NCBI GenBank assembly: GCA_965223775.1 | Contig: OZ245021.1 | Coordinates: 186,001-250,000, forward strand | Direction of reading: 5' to 3' | Origin: JAJDXW01 sp965223775 | Lineage (GTDB): Bacteria; Pseudomonadota; Gammaproteobacteria; HK1 | DNA: 64,000 nt | In this document: piece after piece, positions 37,038 to 45,964 of the stretch | Layout of the letters: each line of letters starts with the position of its first letter | Numbering within the stretch: position 1 is the first letter of the stretch | The notes under the pieces: model-generated | Told to the model about the DNA's origin: nothing | What the model saw: the letters and a program-made list of their open reading frames with translations, nothing else | The model's database searches: none | Translations under genes and position numbers: made by a program

Positions 37038-37189
37038 TTCTAACCACTGATTAGCGGGCAAATCTGCCTGATAATGCGATATTGCGGCCTGTTTCGGGCA
37101 GATCTGCCATGTGCAATATCATCGCCCAGAGGCGCGCAGCGCCTCGACTCACCAAGCTCCACGCATGACTCAAACCCTCGGGGATTCGT
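37038..37189 (-). other. presumptive attI site and integrase/cassette divergent promoter region
   Basis: The first cassette joins at ttctaac (37038-37044; GTTAGAA on the minus strand), the expected crossover core. The next 145 bases separate it from the truncated integron integrase and contain paired segments: gcaaatctgcc near 37,064 against ggcagatctgc near 37,100, and gcgatattgc against gcaatatc. The place, orientation and core fit attI. Which bases bind the integrase cannot be told by eye. Confidence 0.65.
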
Positions 37190-37324
37190 GTGTCGATTAG
37201 ACTGCTTGACGAAGTGCGCGACCGCGTGCGGCGGCGTCACTATTCGATCCACACCGAACGCGCCTACCGGGATTGGGTCAGACGCTATTTCCGTTTCCAC
37301 AACATGCAGTCGTCGCCCACTTGA
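37190..37324 (+). pseudogene. intI: integron integrase, N-terminal fragment
   Basis: GTG 37190 opens SIRLLDEVRDRVRRRHYS, then IHTERAYRDWVRRYFRFHN. This is the characteristic N-terminus of IntI integron integrases (RLLDxVRxxIRxxHYSxxTExAYxxWxxR). It points away from the cassettes, as in all integrons. After 38 residues the similarity ends and a TGA follows at 37,322. Everything with catalytic Arg, His and Tyr is missing, so the array cannot move cassettes by itself. Confidence 0.88.
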
Positions 37325-37625
37325 AGTCCTTGTTTCTCCGTCGAGCCTGCCGTTATCCGAACACGAATGCTGTCCACCGGCCATGGATGGAGTCGGGCTG
37401 ACCGAAACGACGCGAAGCTCCGCGTGCTCGAGTCCACGGACCGCAAGTGGATCGGGAATGTCGTGCGGACCGGTACGCGACGCCGATAACTTCGCGGTGG
37501 ATGGTCGACACGGTGGCATGGGTCGTGAGCGATGTAGGGCGTAAGCGCCGCGGAAACGGCTGCGGTACGTGGCTTGCGCACGCGGGAGTACGGCTGCCGT
37601 CGGAACCAATTTTCATCTCCTTCTA
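37325..37625. other. unassigned DNA after the broken integrase
   Basis: About 300 bases with short open frames on both strands but no recognisable product. It presumably marks the join between integron and older flanking DNA. Confidence 0.3.
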
Positions 37626-38264
37626 TTAAGGAGTGGCGACACCGCAGGCATCCAATGTCCGGGCGTGGTCTGCGCACATGTTCGCACGTTTGGAGAATGG
37701 TTGAGATTCCGTGCGTCTCCTCCCTGCCCCAAACGTCACGACGGCTCGTAGCATCGGGGCGTGCGACTTGGCAGGGCGCCGGTCGCATCGGGTGCTGTCC
37801 TCGATGGGCACCGGGCGCGTGGGATCGGGGAGCGTCATCGTGAGACAGGTTCGGAAGCGGCCGTGATTCAGACCGGGCGCACCGAGGTGGGTGTCTGTGG
37901 GAAAGGCGGCCACATCGTGCACCCCCCACCGGGTGACCATCGGCAATGCCATCGCGACGCTTCCCAAGCTGCCGGGGGTTCTCGCGAGCCGCTCACCGAC
38001 CGCGTCGCGCAGGGTCTTCCCCGCCTTGAACGACGGCGCCGTCGAGGCCCGGATGGCGATGCGCTCGCCGGTCCGCGGGTTGCGGCCTCGACGGGCCGGT
38101 CGCGTCCTCGTGGAGAACGTGCCGAACCCGGCGATGGTGACGGTGTCGCCCTTGGCGAGTGTGTCGGTGACGGTTGTGAGCACGGCGTTGACCGCGGCCT
38201 CGGCGCCCGCCTTGGTCAGCGAGGTCCGGCTGGCGACGTGGGACGCGAACTCCGACTTCTTCAT
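37626..38264 (-). CDS. HU-family DNA-binding protein with abnormal C-terminal extension
   Basis: ATG 38264 (ggagaggagacag upstream) starts a normal HU/IHF-like domain: KKSEFASHVASRTSLTKAGA, VTIAGFGTFSTRTRPARRGR, then NPRTGERIAIRAS and PSFKAGKTLRDAV, ending near residue 92. Such proteins usually stop there. Here the frame runs on for about 120 residues of low-similarity sequence rich in Arg, Thr and Pro down to 37,626. The tail may follow loss of the original stop. The HU part itself looks functional and would bend DNA as a dimer. Confidence 0.8.
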   Translation of the reverse strand: MKKSEFASHVASRTSLTKAGAEAAVNAVLTTVTDTLAKGDTVTIAGFGTFSTRTRPARRGRNPRTGERIAIRASTAPSFKAGKTLRDAVGERLARTPGSLGSVAMALPMVTRWGVHDVAAFPTDTHLGAPGLNHGRFRTCLTMTLPDPTRPVPIEDSTRCDRRPAKSHAPMLRAVVTFGAGRRRTESQPFSKRANMCADHARTLDACGVATP

Positions 38265-38504
38265 CTGTCTCCTCTCCTCCTCGGGATCCAGCGCGGCGGG
38301 GGAGCGAGTCCGGCCGAGCGCGGGGGATCCATCGATCGTGCCGGCTGACGAAATGAGCGTATCACGGTCCCCGGATTCGCCGGACAACGCATGACCGTTG
38401 CCCGACCGGCCCACGACGAGCGCACGATCGTCGCCCAAGCGTCGCACGGCACTGCGTGACGGTGCGCGGCCCGCCAGGGCCGGCAGGTTCGATCCGTCGG
38501 GTCG

Positions 38505-38755
38505 TTCGAGCGCGATGTCGCGCACGATCTGCTCGAACCGGCGCACCGGCGCGAGGTCCTCGGCGGAGCGCCGGGCGACGAGTCCGGTGCGGTAGCAGCG
38601 CCGGTCGAAGGTGAGCGGCAGGGGCTTCAGATCGAGCCCGGGAAGGCGGGCGAGGAAGGCAAGCGGGAGCCAGGAGAGGCAGCGGCCCTCGGCGAGCAGG
38701 AGCAGGCCCGCGCAGCCCGCGCGCAGGACGGGGCCGGTGCGCTCGCGCATGGGCG
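38505..38755 (-). pseudogene. possible LysR-type regulator substrate-domain remnant
   Basis: The minus frame reads VLRAGCAGLLLLAEGRCLSW, then LPLAFLARLPGLDLKPLPLT and CYRTGLVARRSAEDLAPVRR then FEQIVRD. This is reminiscent of the C-terminal end of a LysR effector domain. No start, DNA-binding domain or intact frame accompanies it. The remaining DNA from 38,265 to 39,222 shows nothing else I can name. Its stretch 38,990-39,070 is unusually AT-rich (tataatttgtgtatatcttt) and could include a promoter for the gene at 39,223. Confidence 0.35.
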
Positions 38756-39222
38756 AAGCTGCGCAGCCGGGCGGGGGCCTCGAAGAGGCGCGGGCGGTCG
38801 AACGGCGGCAGGGAGAGCACGGATTCGGGCGCCGGGAACCGTCGGCCGGGAGTCCGACGACTGGGTTCTTCGTATTTGAACAAATGTAGATTTTCAATCC
38901 GCCTCTCGGGTCGATGCTCAGAAAGCATTGCGTTTTCCTCGTGTTGTCCTCTCGTACGTATACCGAGGGGGATATCCGAGCAGAAGGTGAACGCAATCAT
39001 GGATAAATATAATTTGTGTATATCTTTTAAACATCACTATTTGCAACCACATGAAATGCGGATATGATTCGTTTCCGTCGGCGGCGAACCATGGACGCCG
39101 CTCACGTGACAGGACGCGAACCGGGAGCGGTGCGGCAATGGGTTCGATTTGTGCGAAGTGGTGGGAAGCTGTCTGTTCAACCGTAACCTTAATTAGAGCG
39201 CCGAGCGCCGAGCGCCGAGCGC

Positions 39223-39870
39223 ATGACTGCGCCTCGGGCGCGGGAGCAGTCCGACCCGCCAGCGCCGCCTGACCGCCGGCCGCCCCGCCGGGGCGGCGGC
39301 TTCTCACCTTCTACCTATGCCGCATCCGCCGGCGGCGGGCTGCGCGGCCTGCTGCGGCCGGCGCGGCGCACCGCCCTCGCCGCGGCGGGGCTCGCAGGCG
39401 TCGTGCTGGCCGCCGGCCTCGCGCTCGCGCCGCCGGCGCAGGCCCAGAGCACGACCGAAATCTGGTCGGCCACCATGTCGCCGGTGGAAAATGGCTCAAC
39501 CATCGGGTACAGCCAACCCGGAGGGGACGGTACGTTGTCCGACCGGACCTTTTCCCACGCCGGTACCGATTACGCCATTGATGAGGTCTTCACTCAGCAG
39601 GTAGCTCATCCGGAAGGCGTGACCTACACACTTCACTTCGCCCTGAACAAGAGAATCCGGACGGCGGCCTTGAGCGATCTCACGCTGGTCGTAGACAGCG
39701 ACGAGTTCGTTCTGGCGAACGGGACGATTTCGCCGTCCGGCAGATCGGTATCCTGGGATAATTCCGGCCTCAGCTGGTCGGCGGGCACCGACGTCAGCCT
39801 CTCCCTCAAGGCGATCACCGGCCGGCCCACGCCCACGGCCTTTAATCCGAAGTTCCCTGCGTTGAGATAG
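39223..39870 (+). pseudogene. secreted surface protein with SwmB-like repeats, 5' part (interrupted)
   Basis: The frame has an arginine-rich start, an export signal (TALAAAGLAGVVLAAGLALA, cleavage near PPAQAQS) and then a beta-rich domain: STTEIWSATMSPVE, then TLSDRTFSHAGTDYAIDEV and VSWDNSGLSWSAGTDVSLSL. Such units occur as repeats in large surface or autotransporter proteins. The frame stops at 39,870, just where the IS1634-like element begins, and related sequence resumes at about 41,790. Start chosen at 39,223 is uncertain. Confidence 0.65.
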
Positions 39871-41690
39871 AACAACTCATTGACAGTCGTTCGTATTTTC
39901 AGCTTCAGGCGATTCCCGGTACTGGGAACATTTCGATGAGTTCGGCGACGCGCCGTTGGGTCTGGGTGGGCTCGGTGAGGAGCGAGAAGGCCGGAGCCGT
40001 GGGGTCCGACAACACCCGGCAGGTGTTGCGGCAGCGCGTCGCGAGTTCGGCGAGCAAGGTATCCAGGCTGTGCAGGGCCAATCCGTCGTCGGTGCGCCGG
40101 CGCGCCTTTTTCTTACGGGCCCGGGGTGTGGGCTTGGCCGGGGCGACCGGATCGCGCGTGCGGCGCGCCTCGTCCAACGTCTCGTCGTCGAACAGCAACG
40201 GCGCCACGGCACGGCGAAGATGCCATTCCACGTAGCCCGCGAGCAGGCATATGAACAGGTGCGCCCGCACCCGGCGCTCCTCGCGATGGCGGATGGGCCG
40301 TACCCGTACCTCAAGGCCCTTGAGGGTGCGGAACCAGCGCTCCACGTCCGCAAGCCCCTTGTAGGTGCGCACCGTGTCGTGGCTCGACAGCCGCGTCGCT
40401 GGCTCGCTCGTGCGAAGCACGTAGATCCCGTCCAGACGCGCTTCGGCTTCGATCCGCTCGGCGTTGCGTTGATACCGCAGCCGGGCGTTGTTGACCTCCC
40501 ACTCGAAGTGCTTGCCCATCTTGTGTCGCCCCAGCACCCGCCCGACCTTGCGTCCGAGCTCGGCCGCCCCAAGGGGCGTGCGGGTGCGCCGCGCCGCCTC
40601 GCGTGCGACGCGTTCCAACCCCGCCTCGGTCGTGGCCAGCAACTCCTCGCGCTTGCGCGAGCGTTCCTCGGCCAGCAGCGGGTTGTAGCACGCCACCAAG
40701 CGCTCGCCCGGATAGTCCGGCGAGACGATCTCGGCCAGGTTCTGCTCGTCAAACAGCGACAACTGCAACGCGTGTTGCTCGACCAGGGCGCGCACCTGCA
40801 ACGACTTCAGCGCACTCACCCATCCCAGACCCCGGTGGCGCTTCAGGTGCTCGATCTGGACCTGCGTCAACAGGCCCCGGTCCCCGACCAGCACGACCCG
40901 TTCAAGCCCGAAGCGCTCCTGGAGCTTCACCACCTGGTCCGGGACGGTGTTCGGGTCGGCAGTGTTTCCCGGATACGCCTGGACGGCGACCGGACACCCT
41001 CCGGGGGCGCTCAGCACGGCGTACACGAGCTGTGTCTTACCGCGCTTGCGGTCGCGGTTGTATCCGAAGCGCATCAGCGGGCAGGTGCGGCCCTCGTAGT
41101 AGCTTGACGACACGTCGGCGAACACCGGTTCGCCTTCGTGCAGATGGCGCTTTGCCAAGCGCTGCTCGATTCGCTCCTGGCGTTCGAGCAGCCAGTCCAT
41201 CGCCTCGTACAGGTCGTCCTCGTCGTCGTCGCCGACCCCGAGCTCCTCGGCCAAGGTCGTGCAATGCCACAGCCGGGTAGTGGCGAGCTTCGAGGCGGGA
41301 TGAAGCAACCGTTCGAGCACCATCGCCAGCACCCGGTCGCGCTCGCGGCAGCGCTTCGCGGCGATGAGCCGCTCCAGTCCCAGGCGCCGGCAAACGGTGA
41401 GCAACGCTTCGACATGACCGTGCGGTCGGGAACGTTCGACCGTGAAGGCGTCCTCGGGGGCGATGAGTCGGCGGCCCTTGAGCACTTGGCGCAGTGCCTC
41501 GACCTTCTCCGAGGGCCAGTCGGTGAGGTTGGCCAGCGTTTTCTTGCGCACCCGTTTGCCCTCGCGCCAGCCTTGGCGAAGGAGGATCGCGGGGCGGGAG
41601 TTGCGGTTGGGGACGGTCTCGATGTACATGGGAACGAAGATAGCAATTCGAATCCACCATGTCAATGATATCTCTCAATATACATGGGAA
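39865..41690. mobile_element. IS1634-like insertion sequence (ends approximate)
   Basis: The element carries a complete transposase on the minus strand and splits a surface-protein gene. Near the ends, gagatagaacaactcattgaca (split over 39,863-39,884) and the reverse complement gagagatatcattgaca (about 41,672-41,688) look like poorly matched terminal repeats. I could not find a target duplication, so the limits are estimates. Confidence 0.7.
39905..41629 (-). CDS. IS1634-family transposase
   Basis: A protein of 574 residues from ATG 41629 (the frame is open 12 codons further). Family features are NSRPAILLRQGWREGKRVRK near the start, VFADVSSSYYEGRTCPLMRF and GYNRDRKRGKTQLVYAVLSA, VVLVGDRGLLTQVQIEHL, and the C-terminal GLADVERWFRTLKGLEVRVR then AHLFICLLAGYVEWHLRRAV with the late acidic residue. 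It is complete and probably active or recently so. Confidence 0.9.
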   Translation of the reverse strand: MYIETVPNRNSRPAILLRQGWREGKRVRKKTLANLTDWPSEKVEALRQVLKGRRLIAPEDAFTVERSRPHGHVEALLTVCRRLGLERLIAAKRCRERDRVLAMVLERLLHPASKLATTRLWHCTTLAEELGVGDDDEDDLYEAMDWLLERQERIEQRLAKRHLHEGEPVFADVSSSYYEGRTCPLMRFGYNRDRKRGKTQLVYAVLSAPGGCPVAVQAYPGNTADPNTVPDQVVKLQERFGLERVVLVGDRGLLTQVQIEHLKRHRGLGWVSALKSLQVRALVEQHALQLSLFDEQNLAEIVSPDYPGERLVACYNPLLAEERSRKREELLATTEAGLERVAREAARRTRTPLGAAELGRKVGRVLGRHKMGKHFEWEVNNARLRYQRNAERIEAEARLDGIYVLRTSEPATRLSSHDTVRTYKGLADVERWFRTLKGLEVRVRPIRHREERRVRAHLFICLLAGYVEWHLRRAVAPLLFDDETLDEARRTRDPVAPAKPTPRARKKKARRRTDDGLALHSLDTLLAELATRCRNTCRVLSDPTAPAFSLLTEPTQTQRRVAELIEMFPVPGIA

Positions 41691-41789
41691 CAAAAATCAC
41701 CCTCCCTCCGGCATTTTTTCGATCTACGTCAATGACTTACCCTCGATTTGACCCCAAAATCCCCAGGAACTTCGGTTTAATGTTCGCGG

Positions 41790-42626
41790 AGGCGGCAACA
41801 AGCTCTGGTTATTTGTCAACGCGAATCTCAGCAACATCTTGCCGCCGACCAGCGCGTTTACCCTCACCGCCGCCGGATCGCCCGTGACTATCGGCAGCAT
41901 AAGCTTGCAGACAAACCTCCGTACCCTGGATCTGACCGATTTCTCCCCCCTGATCGGGGCCGGTCAGACCGTCACGCTGGATTACACCGACCCCAGCACC
42001 GGCGACGACACCAACGCGATCCAGGACATCAACGGGCTGGACGCAGCTTCCTTCTCCAACGTCGTTGTTAACGATTCGGTGATCGCGGTGCCCACGCCGA
42101 CCGCGGCCGCGGTGCCGGCGGCGGCCTCGCCTTTGCGGCGCCGCGGCAGGGCGTGGCGCTCGACCTCAAGGGCCGCGGGCTGATCGCCCACGAGGCGTCG
42201 GGGTTCCGCGAGTGGGGCGCGAGCGCCTCCCTCACTTGGGACCCGCGCCCGACCACCGACCGGGGGCTCGCGCTGAGGCTGCGCCAGTCCTGGGGCGGCT
42301 CGCCCACCGGCGGCATGGACGCGCTGCTCGGGCGCGAGACGCTGGCCGGGCTCGCCGCCAACGACGACGGCGCAACCGCGAGCACGGGCCGCCTGGAGGC
42401 GGAGCTCGGCTTTGGGCTGCCGCTCTTCGACGGCGGCTTCACCGGCACGCCCAACCTCGGCATCGGCTTCTCGGAGACCGCGCGGGACTACCGGGTGGGC
42501 TGGCGCCTGACCTCGGCGCGCAAGGGCGATCCCGGGTTTGCGATCGGGCTCGACGCCACGCGGCGCGAGCCCGCCAACGCGGACGCCGAGCACGGGCTGA
42601 TGCTGCGCGGCACGATCCGCTGGTAA
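41790..42626 (+). pseudogene. surface protein 3' part: SwmB-like unit then autotransporter beta-barrel end
   Basis: From about 41,790 one frame reads GGNKLWLFVNANLSNILPPT, then GQTVTLDYTDPSTGDDTNA and FSNVVVNDSV, a SwmB-type unit. Near 42,090 the frame shifts, and a second frame gives the C-terminal strands of an outer-membrane barrel: GVALDLKGRGLIAHEASGF, LTWDPRPTTDRGLALRLRQS, TARLEAELGFGLPL-like strands and a final GTIRW at 42,626. An aromatic last residue is typical for barrels. The passenger-to-barrel link seems deleted, so this is decayed. Confidence 0.65.
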
Positions 42627-42876
42627 CGGCGGGCGGCGGCGGCTCATCCCGGCGGGGGTTCCGGTGGCGGCATGGCGACGGGGGGCGCTGCGCGCGGATG
42701 GCTGTTCCTGAAGCGCAATGACCACTACGCGGAGGCTCGCCCGCCGTTCGCCGGCGGCGCGCCTTCGTTCCTCGACGCACCCTTCCCGCTCCGGCGGCAG
42801 ACCGAAGCCGACCTCGAAGCGGCGCGCTGGGGGCTCTTCGCCGGAGTGGCGACGCGGCCCGTGGTGGCGATGCGGC

Positions 42877-42985
42877 TCAGGCCGCGCACCGCTGCACCGG
42901 GATGCCGAGCTGGCGGGCATTGTCGACGAGGTTCTCGGTGAACTGGATGCGCGAGCCGGGCACGAGCAGGATCTCGGTGGAGATC
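42877..42985 (-). pseudogene. DUF2493 (SLOG/YspA-like) protein C-terminal remnant
   Basis: The minus frame reads ILLVPGSRIQFTENLVDNAR, then QLGIPVQRCAA and a stop at 42,877. This resembles the last strand-helix-strand of DUF2493 proteins (GSxxTxNLxxxARxxGIPV). Nothing upstream continues it. The other DNA in 42,627-43,210 includes a plus-strand frame with one hydrophobic helix (42,980-43,117) that I cannot support as a gene. Confidence 0.4.
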
Positions 42986-43210
42986 GGGCTTGGCGCGGTG
43001 ACGGTTGCGGCGTCGCTGGTGGCGGGTCCGCTCGGCCCGGTCGCGATCGCGCTCTACGCAGTGGTGCTCAGCGTGCCGGTGTGGATCGCGTGGTACTGGC
43101 TCTTGCGGCGGGGGTGAGCGCGGCGGACGGCGGGCCGGCTGCGCAGCAGGGTGCCGGAAGGGGAAGCGGCGCGGCGGGTACGCCGGGGGGGGCATCGGCC
43201 GGGGCGGGGC

Positions 43211-43714
43211 TCACGCCCGCAACAGCCCTTCGATCTCGGACATCCGCAGGATCAGCATGAGCGGCTCGCGGTCGGAGAACGGGCGGAAGCCGAACTTCGC
43301 GTAGAACGCCGCGGCCCCTTCGTCGATGGCCTGCACGACGATGGCGCGGGCGCCGACCACGCCGGCGGCGGCGAGGCAGCGCCCCGCCGCGTCGACGAGG
43401 AGGTCGGAGCCGAGGCGCCGGGCCCGGTAGTGCTCGTCGACCGCGAGCTGTCCGAGCAGAATGACCGGGACCGGGTCCGGCATGCCGCGGCCGACCCGGG
43501 ACGACACCCGGCGCCTCTCCACCGAGCTGGCGGCGAGGCTGTAGAACCCGGCCACGCGGTCGCCGTCGCAGGAGACATAGGTGCGGGCGCCGCCCTTGGC
43601 CTCGTTCAGCCGCGCCTTGCCCCGGAGCCAGGAGTCGAGAGTCGGGACGCCCGAGGAGAACTGCGAGACGTCGTGGCGGGGTGCGAACGGCTCCGGCGGG
43701 CCTAGCGGTCCCAC
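43211..43714 (-). CDS. GNAT-family acetyltransferase toxin (TacT-like)
   Basis: A protein of 167 residues from GTG 43714. GNAT motifs are visible: FSSGVPTLDSWLRGKARLNE at the front, VPVILLGQLAVDEHYRARRL then GSDLLVDA (the acetyl-CoA loop), and AAAFYAKFGFRPFSDREPLM near the end. Toxins of this group acetylate aminoacyl-tRNA and pair with a DUF1778 antitoxin, encoded here just upstream with a 13-base overlap. Confidence 0.9.
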   Translation of the reverse strand: MGPLGPPEPFAPRHDVSQFSSGVPTLDSWLRGKARLNEAKGGARTYVSCDGDRVAGFYSLAASSVERRRVSSRVGRGMPDPVPVILLGQLAVDEHYRARRLGSDLLVDAAGRCLAAAGVVGARAIVVQAIDEGAAAFYAKFGFRPFSDREPLMLILRMSEIEGLLRA

Positions 43715-43959
43715 TGGGGGGTGCGCGCGTAACGCGCCTTCACGGCGGGATCCAGCTCCACGGGTGCGTCGAGCGCGGCGACGAAGTCGTCCCAGGCCTC
43801 GTCGTCGAGGGCGATGACGGGACGCTCGTTCAGGATCTCGATCGCCGCCGCCTCGCTGGAGCGGAGCACGAACTCGGTGCGGCTGACGCCCCGGATCGCG
43901 GCCGCGCGGTCGATGACGGCCAAGCGTTCGCTAGACGTGCGGAAGTTTACTTGAGGCAT
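43702..43959 (-). CDS. DUF1778 ribbon-helix-helix antitoxin (TacA-like)
   Basis: A protein of 85 residues from ATG 43959, with aaggagacc upstream. The N-terminal strand and helices (VNFRTSSERLAVIDRAAAIR, then SRTEFVLRSSEAAA) are the DUF1778 DNA-binding part, and the C-terminus (VIALDDEAWDDFVAALDAPV) is the toxin-neutralising arm. It probably represses the pair's own promoter in the short gap to 44,054. Confidence 0.9.
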   Translation of the reverse strand: MPQVNFRTSSERLAVIDRAAAIRGVSRTEFVLRSSEAAAIEILNERPVIALDDEAWDDFVAALDAPVELDPAVKARYARTPQWDR

Positions 43960-44054
43960 GCCGGTCTCCTTCGTCCGGAGCGTACGGGGGTGTTGTCTTG
44001 GCTTGAGAATATAGCGTGTGTATAGAATACGGCAAACCACCGACGTACGCGCGC

Positions 44055-44324
44055 TCAGTGCCAGCCATTGCCGTCGGGTTCCTCGTCCCCGGCGCGCATG
44101 GACGCGGCGGCCATCGCCGTCCAGGCATCGCGGTCCAGCCCGAGACGCCGATTGAGTTTGTCGCAGATCGAGAGGGCGTCATCGAGATGAAGCGCAATCA
44201 GGGCGGTCGGGACGTGGCCGGCGAGGCCCTCGATGACGATGCGGATCTGCTGCACCTCGGTCTCGACGTCGTAGGCCGGCACGAAACAGAAGTTGGGTTC
44301 GTCCGGCAGGGTCTGGGCGGTCAT
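44055..44324 (-). CDS. small hypothetical protein
   Basis: A protein of 89 residues from ATG 44324, with gaaggagtc upstream. It has a soluble acidic N-terminus (TLPDEPNFCFVPAYDVETEV) and a helical part (IVIEGLAGHVPTALIALHLD, then DALSICDKLNRRLG). It is not recognised. It lies just upstream of the TacA/TacT pair on the same strand and may share a transcript. Confidence 0.6.
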   Translation of the reverse strand: MTAQTLPDEPNFCFVPAYDVETEVQQIRIVIEGLAGHVPTALIALHLDDALSICDKLNRRLGLDRDAWTAMAAASMRAGDEEPDGNGWH

Positions 44325-44692
44325 GGCGGGGGACTCCTTCGGGTGATGGCGTGCCGCGGGCGGCGGGCCGGCGGCACGTGCCCCCGGCACGGCGGCGCCG
44401 GGGGCGGTGGTGGACGGGCCGGCGATATGTATCGCGCGGCTGGGGTCAAGCGGCGAGCGGCCAGCGGTCGAGCACGCGGCCGAGCACGTGCGCAGCGGGC
44501 GCGAACGCGCGGGCGCGGTACGAGACGATCTCCACCTCCGTCCGCCCGGACCATCACCGCTTCGCCGAACGGTTACCCGACTCAGGACGGATTCGACAAC
44601 AAGACGTAGAGGTGGTCCAGAACGGCGCGTGAAGTTGAACCGCAATCGCTGCCTAAACGCTTTCGGACTTTGAGGTGGGATTAAAAAACGTT
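44325..44692. other. unassigned spacer with an AT-rich segment
   Basis: No gene is supported here. The last part (44,675-44,705) is AT-rich (ttaaaaaacgttttataata) and follows the short vapC remnant. It contains the small dyad aaacgtttt. Confidence 0.3.
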
Positions 44693-44743
44693 TTATAATA
44701 ATGGATTAGTAGTACCAACGACGTTGGTGTCGAAGACCTGCAC
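44693..44743 (-). pseudogene. vapC toxin remnant of 16 codons
   Basis: Right after the antitoxin stop, GTG 44743 begins QVFDTNVVGTTNPLL and then TAA. FDTNV is the invariant first strand of a PIN toxin with its catalytic Asp. The remaining hundred-odd residues are gone and AT-rich DNA follows. The toxin is thus lost while its antitoxin remains. Confidence 0.7.
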
Positions 44744-44986
44744 TCAGTCGTCGTCCAATACCCGGTAGAGCTCCTCACGGTTGGAAATGTCGACCAGGAG
44801 CCCTCCGCTTTTCCAGGTCGGCAGGGGCGGAAGAGTGTCCCGCTGGCCGCCCGGCGGCTCCTCCGGTTCGGCGAGGACACGCCTGAGCCCCGCCTCCACG
44901 AGGGCGGACATCGTGGTGCCGCGCCGCGCCGCCTCTTCCCGCAGCCTGCGCATCACGCTCTCTTCGATATTGAGCGTCGTCTTCAT
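44744..44986 (-). CDS. VapB-like ribbon-helix-helix antitoxin, orphan
   Basis: A protein of 80 residues from ATG 44986. KTTLNIEESVMRRLREEAAR, then RGTTMSALVEAGLRRVL, is a typical antitoxin DNA-binding part. LPPLPTWKSGGLLVDISNRE and LYRVLDDD is the arm that normally fits the PIN toxin groove. It is intact but followed only by a truncated vapC. Confidence 0.83.
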   Translation of the reverse strand: MKTTLNIEESVMRRLREEAARRGTTMSALVEAGLRRVLAEPEEPPGGQRDTLPPLPTWKSGGLLVDISNREELYRVLDDD

Positions 44987-45130
44987 ATGGAAAACCAAAT
45001 CAACGGTATTCCTGTAGGTCAATCCGGCACCCCCTCCCAAGACGTTCATCTGCTGTAACGAGATTCCTCTTTCAAGAGAATGTGCTTCACACTACACTTC
45101 ACACAAGGCGCCTGCAGGAGGGCTCGGGAC

Positions 45131-45964
45131 ATGAGAGAGCCGCAGCCGCTAAGCCCCACGCCGATAGCCGGGGTTCCCCTGCCTCGAGCGCCCTTGGTGC
45201 GAGTTATTGCGCAGGTACGGTTTCCGCCCATCTTGGCAATCCGGGACCCTGACAAGGTGGCCGTCTTCCAGGAAGCGATTCGCGAGACCTATCCCCATCT
45301 CACCAGGGATCAGGCTCACCGCGTCGAGCTGACGGCAGGCGAGCCGCCGGACATTCATCAGGAGCTTATCTGGCGCCTCGTCGACCGAGCGCGAGACCCG
45401 CGGTGGCAGGTTTCCCTCGGGGTTGATTTCGTATCTCTCGATACCTCGGACTACGGCAGTCGCAGGGACTTTCTCGACCGGCTGCGAGCCGTTGTCACCG
45501 CAGCCGAGTCGGTCTTTCGGCCTGCGGAGGCCCAGCGGCTCGGGGTGCGCTATATCGATCGCCTGACCGACGAAGCGGTCGACCGGGTCGATGACCTTTT
45601 TCAACCGGAGATCCTGGGCATCATGCTTCCAGTCGAGGATTCACCCTCCGCCCTCGGAGATTCAGTCGTCCACGTCATGAACGATGTACAGTTCCTCGCC
45701 CGCAATGGCAGCCGCGTTCAGGGGCGTTGGGGCAAGCTGCCCCCAAACGCGACCCATGATCCAATCTCGATTGCTCCGGTCGCCGGGCCGAGCTGGGTGC
45801 TGGACCTGGACATGTTCACCTCCGAGCCGCAACCCTTCACGAGCGAAGAGCTTTTGGCGACGGCGGGGGACTTCGCGGAATGTCTGTACTGGCTCTTTCG
45901 GCGGATGGTGACGAAGGAATTCATGCGTTTCTACGGGGGAGAACCATGCCCGCATCGGATCTAG
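45131..45964 (+). CDS. TIGR04255 family protein
   Basis: A protein of 277 residues. ATG 45131 has caggaggg upstream and is preferred over ATG 45080. The family pattern is visible: LPRAPLVRVIAQVRFPPIL at the start, WQVSLGVDFVSLDTSDYGSR and FLDRL in the middle, EAQRLGVRYIDRLT, and FAECLYWLFRRMVTKEFMRF at the end. The biochemical role of the family is not known. It overlaps the next gene by 19 bases, which makes an operon with the HTH protein. Confidence 0.85.
   Translation: MREPQPLSPTPIAGVPLPRAPLVRVIAQVRFPPILAIRDPDKVAVFQEAIRETYPHLTRDQAHRVELTAGEPPDIHQELIWRLVDRARDPRWQVSLGVDFVSLDTSDYGSRRDFLDRLRAVVTAAESVFRPAEAQRLGVRYIDRLTDEAVDRVDDLFQPEILGIMLPVEDSPSALGDSVVHVMNDVQFLARNGSRVQGRWGKLPPNATHDPISIAPVAGPSWVLDLDMFTSEPQPFTSEELLATAGDFAECLYWLFRRMVTKEFMRFYGGEPCPHRI

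Noticed and set aside
42902..43117. Small membrane protein on the plus strand.
   Set aside because: It overlaps a more convincing DUF2493 remnant on the other strand and has no ribosome site.
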